From contig SXHS01000336.1 in assembly GCA_005773145.1 (NCBI GenBank), positions 1 to 6,067 on the forward strand: a DNA stretch of 6,067 nucleotides, written 5' to 3'. The notes under the pieces were generated by a model. That model saw only the letters and a list, made by a program, of their open reading frames with translations. It did no database searches and was not told where the DNA came from. Positions 1 to 5,286 of the stretch are shown piece by piece. Each line of letters starts with the position of its first letter. The stretch's first letter is position 1. The position numbers and the translations under genes are program-made. This DNA comes from Planctomycetaceae bacterium. Lineage in GTDB: Bacteria; Planctomycetota; Planctomycetia; Pirellulales; Pirellulaceae.

Positions 1-1
1 C

Positions 2-55
2 TCATTTGACCCAAAGCCCCTGGGCGCGGTCGCTGCCACCGACGTCGCTTGTTAA
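2..55 (+). CDS. Possible 3' end of a plus-strand gene (partial)
   Basis: Frame 2 is open from the left edge and ends at TAA (53-55). It reads SFDPKPLGAVAATDVAC, a plausible protein C-terminus. A strong GC hairpin begins 7 nt after the stop, where a transcript end would be expected. Only 17 residues are visible, so the product cannot be named. Open reading over 17 codons at this GC content is not significant by itself; the stop-plus-hairpin arrangement is the main support. Confidence 0.3.
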   Translation, partial: SFDPKPLGAVAATDVAC

Positions 56-61
56 AGACCA

Positions 62-92
62 ACGGCCCCGGGGATCTGCCCGCCGGGGCCGT
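62..92. terminator. GC-rich hairpin, likely bidirectional transcription terminator
   Basis: ACGGCCCCGG (62-71) and CCGGGGCCGT (83-92) form a perfect 10-bp stem with an 11-nt loop. It lies 7 nt after the possible plus-strand stop at 55 and about 125 nt beyond the stop of the minus-strand PEP-CTERM gene. It could therefore serve both converging genes. There is no clean U-tract on either side; the minus strand has only a short TCTTT just after the stem. The fold is clear from sequence, but the terminator role is inferred from position. Confidence 0.5.
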
Positions 93-217
93 AGATGCAG
101 TTCAACTGGGCAAGTCATCGCGCCGAAGCTTCACGGCGAAATGGGCATCGTTGCGGTTGCCATAACTCCGACAAGCAGGCAGCCTATGGTCGCCCTGACG
201 CGTTGACTCGGCCGCCG

Positions 218-1045
218 TCAATGAGAACGCCTCCGACGCCGCCCCATCACGACGGCTGCCGCCGCCAGGACCCCGAGCCCGAGGCCCGTCGGCTCGGGCA
301 CCTGTCGCACATCGATGAAAAATCGGCCCGAGTCGCCGACGGACCCAGACTCGTCGAGGAGTCGAAACTCCGCCCAGTAGTTGCCAGCCGGGGCTGCAGC
401 GTCGACCCACAACACCGGGGTGAAAGAAAACAACTCTTCGCCGTCGCCGACATGAACGTCACCGCCTACCAATAGTGCATTCGGATTGGTAAGCGTTCCG
501 ACGTTGAGATGGGGCGAGCTGACACCTATGAGCTCCAAATGAATGTGGGCCAAATCAAACGGTTGATTCCATCGCCCCGAGCTGCTGTTGAAGAGTGTCA
601 GTTCAGCAGGGATTGACGGATCCAGCGAGTGAACATTGCGGGCTTCCAGATTGGAGTAGTCCAGGCCAAGGACCTGCTGAGTCGTATTCTTGCCGGCGTA
701 CACCCCCGCACCTGAGAGAAGGGGAATCGGCGGCTGGGCGGTGAACGTTTCCGGCAGGCGATTGTTGGGATTGGTATCATTCAAGACCGGAAACCCCGCC
801 GGGCCCGTGTACGAATAGGTCCCAATCCCGTGGTAGTGGTCGCCATGCTGGTACAGAAAGGTGAGCCGATTGTAATTCGGATTGTTGGGATACGCCCCGC
901 CCCCCAGTGCAGGGGGCGCATTGAATCCCGCAGTTCGGGCATCGATGCCGATGTAAAACTCGGCAACATCAGCTCTGGTGGCGGTGGCGAGACAGACCGC
1001 CGCGACCAGTGCCGCAGCAAACGCCAGGAAACGTATCGACTTCAT
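218..1045 (-). CDS. all3515-family (Zur-repressed type) PEP-CTERM secreted protein
   Basis: 275 aa. I start at the ATG at 1043-1045 because a signal peptide begins there (basic MKSIR, then a hydrophobic stretch to about residue 24, likely cut after ATRA at 22-25). A GGGAG lies 9 nt upstream. An in-frame ATG at 1141 would put 32 extra residues before the signal peptide. The C-terminus is a PEP-CTERM sorting signal: VPEP (249-252), a short hydrophobic helix (about 254-267), then RRRRR (269-273). This predicts export and processing by an exosortase/archaeosortase-type enzyme, which is not encoded here. The middle carries NPNYNRLTFLYQHGDHYHGIGTYSYTG-type residues (56-81), NNRLPE (94-99), YSNLEAR (130-136) and LFNSSSGRW (151-159). 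I recognise these, from memory rather than a search, as the all3515 family, named after a Zur-repressed Nostoc protein. The HGDHYH cluster (67-72) could bind metal (inference). The molecular function is unknown. Confidence 0.85.
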   Translation of the reverse strand: MKSIRFLAFAAALVAAVCLATATRADVAEFYIGIDARTAGFNAPPALGGGAYPNNPNYNRLTFLYQHGDHYHGIGTYSYTGPAGFPVLNDTNPNNRLPETFTAQPPIPLLSGAGVYAGKNTTQQVLGLDYSNLEARNVHSLDPSIPAELTLFNSSSGRWNQPFDLAHIHLELIGVSSPHLNVGTLTNPNALLVGGDVHVGDGEELFSFTPVLWVDAAAPAGNYWAEFRLLDESGSVGDSGRFFIDVRQVPEPTGLGLGVLAAAAVVMGRRRRRSH

Positions 1046-1140
1046 AAGATCGAACTCCCAAAAAGCAGGACGACAGCACAATGCGAGCTTCAACGCGAAG
1101 CCCGCTCCAAAAAAACGCGTGAATTTGACGGCGGCAAGCA

Positions 1141-1189
1141 TGCATTACAATTGCTATTGATCAACTTATCTGCCTGCAATTGTTTTGCA
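1141..1189. promoter_or_regulatory. AT-rich island with two Fur/Zur-like 7-1-7 imperfect palindromes
   Basis: Two 15-bp elements resemble the 7-1-7 layout of Fur-family operators: TGCATTACAATTGCT (1141-1155) and TGCAATTGTTTTGCA (1175-1189). Their four half-sites, read outside-in, are TGCATTA, AGCAATT, TGCAATT and TGCAAAA, so all share GCA followed by A/T bases. ACAATTGC (1147-1154) and GCAATTGT (1176-1183) also form an 8-bp inverted repeat, with a TTGATCAA palindrome (1157-1164) between them. The island overlaps candidate promoters for both flanking genes. A Zur role is inferred from the all3515-type gene downstream; the sites do not match the cyanobacterial TGATAATnATTATCA box closely. Confidence 0.35.
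1151..1179 (-). promoter_or_regulatory. Weak sigma70-like promoter candidate for the PEP-CTERM gene
   Basis: On the minus strand TTGCAG (1174-1179) is followed after 17 nt by TAGCAA (1151-1156). The -10 match is poor (3 of 6 to TATAAT). It is proposed mainly because it sits in the only AT-rich stretch upstream of the gene, about 105 nt before the ATG, and overlaps the palindromes. Planctomycete promoters can differ from this consensus. Confidence 0.22.
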
Positions 1190-1214
1190 AGTATATGCCT
1201 GTTGCGTTTATGGT
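1185..1214 (+). promoter_or_regulatory. Sigma70-like promoter candidate for the enolase-superfamily gene
   Basis: TTGCAA (1185-1190), an 18-nt spacer, then TATGGT (1209-1214); each hexamer matches the consensus at 4 of 6. Transcription would start near 1221, just before the first stem of the structured segment at 1227, giving an untranslated leader of about 260 nt. The -35 hexamer overlaps the right half of the second palindrome, so a repressor bound there would be expected to block it. This is a pattern match only. Confidence 0.33.
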
Positions 1215-1226
1215 GCAAGGGGCAAG

Positions 1227-1383
1227 TCTGGGGATTGCGAAAAAAGATTCGCAGCCCAGGTGAACGCACGCGGAAACGCTGAGGTCCGTCACACTCGGCG
1301 ACTCCGCGTGAGCCCCAGAAATCAAACCAACCATGGTCATGCGACTGGGGGGCATATCCGCCGTCCGTTGATTAGCCTCCCAG
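1227..1383 (+). other. Candidate structured leader RNA with alternative stems
   Basis: TCTGGGG (1227-1233) pairs with CCCCAGA (1313-1319). This closes a junction holding a small hairpin, GCGAA (1237-1241)/TTCGC (1248-1252), and a long one. The long one is CACGCGGA (1267-1274)/TCCGCGTG (1303-1310), a 2x2 internal loop, then CGCTGAG (1277-1283)/CTCGGCG (1294-1300) with one G-U. A further stem pairs CTGGGGGGC (1345-1353) with GCCTCCCAG (1375-1383), 9 bp with one G-U. Both G-U pairs fit plus-strand RNA and would be A-C mismatches on the minus strand. Alternatives compete: 1228-1232 with CCCAG at 1255-1259, and CCCCAG (1313-1318) with CTGGGG (1345-1350). I match it to no known riboswitch. GC-rich spacers form chance stems, so the regulatory role is inference. 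Confidence 0.35.
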
Positions 1384-1479
1384 GAACAGCCCATTGGTGT
1401 ATTCTGGGGCCTGAATTTGAACGGTCGGTATCCGCGACGATTCAAGCGGCAAGAAGTATCAGAACTCGAAGGTTTCTCC

Positions 1480-2796
1480 ATGACAACGGGTGAAAATCCG
1501 GAGTTCCCGTCTCGCGCATCGGGCCCCACGCAGGAGCACGCCTACCGGCGTGGGCCGCGCATCGTGGCCCTCGAGACGGTCGTACCGCACGATGTCATGC
1601 CGGGCTTGATGGCGCTGCGCATCCATACCGACGCCGGCGCATGCGATGGTGAAGCGGTGATTGGACACGGGGAAACCTACTACATCCCCTCGGCTGCCGC
1701 GAGCGTTGTGCATGACTTCATGGCACCACGATTGCTGGGTGCCGACGCACTCGCCATCGAAAGTCATTGGCGGTTTCTTTCCCAAAGGAGTGCCGCCTTT
1801 GGTGGAACTGGCGCAGAATTGAGGGCGGTTTCAGCGGTTGATCTGGCGCTATGGGATATCGCGGGCCAATTGGCTCGCCAGCCCATCTGGCGGCTACTTG
1901 GCGGGCCCGTCCGGGATGCAGTTCCGGTCTACAACAGTTGCGGCGGCCCCTTCTATGGCCGCACCAATCGGCACACACCGGCTGCCTCGGGTTGGCCGGG
2001 TCACGGTGATCCCGGGCGTCCTGGTCCTCTGGAGGACAATTGGGCCAGCCTTCACACGCCCGGGGAACTTGCCCAAGAGCTCGTGGAGTTGGGGTATCGC
2101 GGCATGAAATTGTGGTCGTTCGATGCGGCCTACCGGCGCTGCGGGGGAGACTATCTGCCGTGGGATGAGATTCGGGGGGGGATCGAGCCCTTTCAAGCGA
2201 TCCGCGCTGCGGTCGGTGACAACATCGAAGTTATGCTCGATGGCCATGGCTTTTTTTCCTCTGCAGTGGCGCGCCGCATCGCCGCCGCCATGCGCGAGTT
2301 CCAGCCTCTCTGGTTGGAAGACATTCTGCGCCCCGATTCAGTCGAGGCCATGGCCGCTTTTCGCGCGGATGTCGATGTCCCACTCGCGGTCAGTGAAATG
2401 CTCGTAACACCCGACCAATATCGCCAGGTGCTTTGCTCACGTGCGGCGGACTATGTCATGATCGATCCGACTTGGGTCGGCGGAATCACGGCCACCAAGC
2501 GTATCGCCGAATTGGCACAACTATTCTGCATCCCCTCCCTCATGCACGACTGCACGGGCCCTTTCACGCTGCTGGCGGGGATTCACGTTGCCGGTGCTGT
2601 GTCCGGAGTGGCATTCCAAGAGACCGTAAGGGCTCATGTCGCCACTCTCTATCCAGCGCTCATTGACCAGAATGTAGTCATCTCAGCCGGGCAGATCGCG
2701 CTTCCGAGTCGCCCGGGCCTTGGGGCACGTTGGCGTGCCGACCTATTTGATCGCGACCATCCCGGCTACCGCTACACTTCCTTGCGGGGCAACTAA
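1480..2796 (+). CDS. Mandelate racemase/muconate lactonizing enzyme family protein (probable sugar-acid dehydratase)
   Basis: 438 aa, enolase superfamily. The ATG at 1480 has GAAGG 7 nt upstream (1468-1472); an in-frame TTG at 1417 lacks such support. An N-terminal capping domain (about 25-150, including DLALWDIAGQLARQPIWRLLGG at 121-142) precedes a (beta/alpha)7-type barrel. Likely Mg2+ ligands are D254 (MLDGHG), E280 (LWLED) and E306 (AVSE). K210 (MKLW) and H356 (LMHDCTGP), with D329 in the DPTWVGGIT strand, are the expected catalytic acid/base residues. MK(I/L)W-x-FD and HDCTGP recall a COG4948 group often labelled galactonate dehydratase-like. Such enzymes remove an alpha-proton from a carboxylate and usually dehydrate a sugar acid in the cytoplasm; the substrate cannot be read from sequence. 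A Gly/Pro-rich stretch (170-185) probably forms an active-site loop. The stop overlaps that of the convergent gene by 4 bp. No transporter or kinase for a sugar-acid pathway is adjacent. Confidence 0.88.
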   Translation: MTTGENPEFPSRASGPTQEHAYRRGPRIVALETVVPHDVMPGLMALRIHTDAGACDGEAVIGHGETYYIPSAAASVVHDFMAPRLLGADALAIESHWRFLSQRSAAFGGTGAELRAVSAVDLALWDIAGQLARQPIWRLLGGPVRDAVPVYNSCGGPFYGRTNRHTPAASGWPGHGDPGRPGPLEDNWASLHTPGELAQELVELGYRGMKLWSFDAAYRRCGGDYLPWDEIRGGIEPFQAIRAAVGDNIEVMLDGHGFFSSAVARRIAAAMREFQPLWLEDILRPDSVEAMAAFRADVDVPLAVSEMLVTPDQYRQVLCSRAADYVMIDPTWVGGITATKRIAELAQLFCIPSLMHDCTGPFTLLAGIHVAGAVSGVAFQETVRAHVATLYPALIDQNVVISAGQIALPSRPGLGARWRADLFDRDHPGYRYTSLRGN

Positions 2797-4760
2797 GCGG
2801 ACTCCCCCGGGAATTCGTTGGGCATCGGTTTGAATTGGCAACCGTCCACAAACATGTCGAAGAAATCGGCCATCGTTTCCAGCTCGACGTGCTCAATTTT
2901 CTTGAGCAGTTGCCCGATTCCGTCGCGGCGGCGTTTGGAAAGCAGCATCAACCGCGCGCCATGCAGGGCAGCATTGCCGATCTTCACGACGCGATCCGCT
3001 GGGACCGGTGCTAAGAATCCAATCTCCGTCGCACTGACGGGATCCACGTAATTGGCGAATCCACCCGCCAAATAGAGTCGATCGATCTCGGCAGGGGATA
3101 CCCCGAATTGCCGCATGAGCATGATCTGGCCGCAATAATTGGCCGCTTTCGCCTGGGCCAGGTGGCTGACATCCGCGCGGGAGATGGTAATGCCGCACTC
3201 GGGGACGATCATCAACTCCGCTTGCTTATCCGCGAACACGCCCTTCGGCGTCATCAGATTGTGCCGTCGCAATTCGGCCATCAATTCAATCAATCCCGAA
3301 CCACAAATGCCGACGGGGGAAACGCCACCAATCGTACGGTGCTGGAACCCGCCCGGCTCCCAGCGCAACGACTCAATTGCGCCGGCGCAGCCAGGCATGC
3401 CAAAGCGGACCAGGCCACCTTCAAACGCGGGTCCGGCTGGACAGGATGCGGCCATCAAACGCTCGGAGTTCCCCAGAACGACTTCGGTATTGGTCCCGGC
3501 ATCCACAACCATGACGGTCTGCCGTTGCGACGGCATATCAATTGCAACCAGATTGGCCACGACGTCGGCGCCGACGTGACTGGCGATCAAGGGAGCACCA
3601 TAGACGCGTGCTTGCTTGTGCGCACGCAGCCGCAGGCGGCGCGTCCATTCGATTAAGGCGGTGGAATCACGTTGGCCGGCCAGGTAAGCATGTTCAATCG
3701 CGGACTTGTAGGGTTTTTGGCCAATGGATTGAACATCCAGATCGAAAAACAAGTCACGCATCGTGGAATTGCCGACCACAACGATCTCATAGATGTTCCG
3801 CTGCGACACCTGAAGCGTCTCGCAGACCTGCTGGATTTCGCGGTTCAAGGTACTGATGATGGCTCGATGTAGTTCGCCGCGATGCGGGCCGCCGTCGTAG
3901 CTGATCCGGTGGATCACATCGCTGCCGCCAAATCGTTGGGGATTCTCAAACGACACGGTTGCCAACGGCTGGCCGGATTCCAGGTCGATCACCTCCATGG
4001 CCACGGTGGTCGTACCCACATCGATTGCCAAGCCAAGGACCCGTCCCTGATAGTCATCCACCACCTCGCCGTCATAGACCACGTGCGCCCCTCGCCGCAT
4101 CACGACCGGATCCCAGTCCGCTTGCGTCACCGCTCGGGAAGCGGTGAGGATTTGCGGTGCCCGTCTGAGCAGGGATATCGAGATCTCCTCCGCGGACTCG
4201 CGGACGATGGCCTGACATGCCAGGCGATAGGGATCTTTCAAAAAGCTCTCGGCTTCCGAACGATCGCTCAGCGAGGCTGCTCCCGTACGCACTTCCACGA
4301 TGCACTCGTGACAACTACCCGATCGGCCACACGAACTGGGAACGCGCAATCCCAAATCGTCGGCATGATGGAACAGGGTCTCACCCACCCGCAGGGCACA
4401 GGCATCGGGGCCATGGGCAACGCGCCCCAGCGGTTTCTGCGTCATCTCCGCCCCAGCCTGGGTAGCGTGGCGTTCTCGGCCGGCTTGGAGTTCGGCACGT
4501 AACTGCTCGACCGACGCCACTCCGGAGTCCCAGGCAGAACGATAATCCAGCTGATCATCGCTTGTGCACTGCAACAGATCCTGCGGATCAGGCCCCTGGC
4601 GTTGATAGCGACAGCCAAACAGGGCCGTACATTGATTCGACCGATTTTTGTAGGGGCAGCGCATCAGCGACTGCTGATCGGCATGTGTGACAATCTCCCC
4701 AAGAATCTCGGTCAATCGCTGCCGCCGCTGCTGAATATCGGACGGGTCGATTTCTTCCAT
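2793..4760 (-). CDS. RACo-like ASKHA-domain ferredoxin protein (reductive activator of corrinoid proteins, DUF4445)
   Basis: 655 aa, close to the roughly 630 aa of RACo from acetogens. A [2Fe-2S] ferredoxin-like domain lies at about 118-198, with ligands C144, C150, C153 and C182 (C-x5-C-x2-C-xn-C). A linker follows, then the RACo C-terminal ASKHA ATPase fold: LAIDVGTTTVAMEV (244-257), VVVGNSTMRDLFF (327-339), VVDAGTNTEVVLGN (418-431), PAGPAFEGG (441-449), GICGSGL (484-490), LYLAGGFANYVD (562-573) and GNAALHGA (595-602). Family members use ATP to reduce inactive Co(II) corrinoid to Co(I) so that a methyltransferase cycle can restart. Residues 1-105 are an extension with C35, C44, C50 and C65, not part of the plant-type ferredoxin motif. 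The ATG at 4760 has no clear Shine-Dalgarno; a later in-frame ATG (M106, 4445) would drop this extension but keep the ferredoxin. I prefer the long form because the extension is cohesive and Cys-bearing. It is probably co-transcribed with the membrane-protein gene 30 bp upstream. No partner corrinoid protein is visible. Confidence 0.88.
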   Translation of the reverse strand: MEEIDPSDIQQRRQRLTEILGEIVTHADQQSLMRCPYKNRSNQCTALFGCRYQRQGPDPQDLLQCTSDDQLDYRSAWDSGVASVEQLRAELQAGRERHATQAGAEMTQKPLGRVAHGPDACALRVGETLFHHADDLGLRVPSSCGRSGSCHECIVEVRTGAASLSDRSEAESFLKDPYRLACQAIVRESAEEISISLLRRAPQILTASRAVTQADWDPVVMRRGAHVVYDGEVVDDYQGRVLGLAIDVGTTTVAMEVIDLESGQPLATVSFENPQRFGGSDVIHRISYDGGPHRGELHRAIISTLNREIQQVCETLQVSQRNIYEIVVVGNSTMRDLFFDLDVQSIGQKPYKSAIEHAYLAGQRDSTALIEWTRRLRLRAHKQARVYGAPLIASHVGADVVANLVAIDMPSQRQTVMVVDAGTNTEVVLGNSERLMAASCPAGPAFEGGLVRFGMPGCAGAIESLRWEPGGFQHRTIGGVSPVGICGSGLIELMAELRRHNLMTPKGVFADKQAELMIVPECGITISRADVSHLAQAKAANYCGQIMLMRQFGVSPAEIDRLYLAGGFANYVDPVSATEIGFLAPVPADRVVKIGNAALHGARLMLLSKRRRDGIGQLLKKIEHVELETMADFFDMFVDGCQFKPMPNEFPGESA

Positions 4761-4770
4761 GGGGGATTTG

Positions 4771-4781
4771 TCACGCCGTGA
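4771..4781. repeat. Short interrupted palindrome in front of the RACo-like gene
   Basis: TCACG (4771-4775), one central base, then CGTGA (4777-4781): an 11-bp dyad lying 11 to 21 nt ahead of the RACo-like ATG. It occupies most of the 30-bp gap where a ribosome-binding site would be expected and none is obvious. It could be an operator or a small translation-affecting hairpin, or chance. Confidence 0.25.
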
Positions 4782-4790
4782 TGAATGATT

Positions 4791-5165
4791 TCAAGCCGTC
4801 GTTGCAGCGGTCCTCACGTAAGCGACCGCAAACAGCACGCCCCAGACCAGATCGATTGCGGCGGGAATTAACATGATAGCTTGCACGCGACCGAGAAGAT
4901 ATAGAACGACAACGGCGCCCCCAAAGCCGACTTTTTCGAGCACCCCTGGCAACATCATGGTCCGGTACCGCGCCGGATCAGCAGATATGATGAGAAACGC
5001 GACTTGCCATGCCAGGGCCACGCCGGCAAATCCATAAAAGTACTCGGGGTGGGTGATGGCCGGAGGATGGTCCAACCCCATCTTTTGCTCAAGAAAATAC
5101 TGCGGCACAAGTACGACAAAACCGTAGATGGCCGCAATGAGAAAGACTCGTTTCGCGAATCTCAT
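4791..5165 (-). CDS. Small hypothetical membrane protein with about four transmembrane helices
   Basis: 124 aa. Hydrophobic segments lie at about 6-22, 42-60, 78-92 and 95-117. The loop after helix 2 is DPARYRTMMLPGVLEK (63-78), and EYFYGFAGVALAWQVAFLI (41-59) forms helix 2. The mix of helices and a charged Arg/Tyr loop looks like a conserved uncharacterised inner-membrane family. I recall similar proteins annotated only as hypothetical and cannot assign a function. The ATG at 5163-5165 is preceded by a weak GGGGTG. The gene sits between the GTPase (121 bp upstream) and the RACo-like gene (30 bp downstream) on the same strand, so the last two are probably one transcript. No metal-binding His/Cys cluster is seen, so a transporter role is not supported. 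Confidence 0.75.
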   Translation of the reverse strand: MRFAKRVFLIAAIYGFVVLVPQYFLEQKMGLDHPPAITHPEYFYGFAGVALAWQVAFLIISADPARYRTMMLPGVLEKVGFGGAVVVLYLLGRVQAIMLIPAAIDLVWGVLFAVAYVRTAATTA

Positions 5166-5179
5166 GGCACCCCATTAAC

Positions 5180-5229
5180 GTCCAGTGAAAGTGGAAATAG
5201 CACCTTCCACTCTATCAGATCCGCTGGAC
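5180..5229. repeat. Nested inverted repeats in the GTPase/membrane-protein spacer
   Basis: An inner stem AGTGGAA (5190-5196)/TTCCACT (5205-5211) has 7 perfect bp and an 8-nt loop. It is enclosed by GTCCAG (5180-5185)/CTGGAC (5224-5229). In the minus-strand transcript the inner stem is followed by UUUC, so it may be a weak terminator or mRNA processing site between the GTPase gene and the two downstream genes. The U-run is too short for a confident intrinsic terminator. The rest of the 121-bp gap shows no clear promoter. Confidence 0.3.
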
Positions 5230-5286
5230 TGTTGGCCGACCACAGACCGCCATTTTTCATATCGATTCATGTCGGTCCGGAGTGTC

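Noticed and set aside
1046..1141. N-terminal extension of the PEP-CTERM protein to the ATG at 1141
   Set aside because: It would put 32 residues before a normal signal peptide, while the ATG at 1045 has a well-placed GGGAG and an immediate signal sequence.
1221..1319. Cobalamin or SAH riboswitch in the leader
   Set aside because: No B12-box-like AGCCAGGAGACCTGCC and no SAH core pattern could be found; only generic stems are present.
1417..1479. TTG start for the enolase-superfamily gene, adding 21 residues
   Set aside because: The added residues are basic and unlike the family, and the ATG at 1480 has a GAAGG at good spacing.
1185..1493. Plus-strand frame of about 100 residues in the divergent spacer
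   Set aside because: Its composition (many Arg, His and Cys) is typical of a chance frame in GC-rich DNA. It runs out of frame into the enolase-superfamily gene and overlaps the candidate structured segment.
3108..3656. Long plus-strand frame opposite the RACo-like gene (182 residues), with a second at 3882-4502
   Set aside because: Both are antisense shadows of a gene with clear ASKHA motifs; no recognisable domain or start signal of their own.
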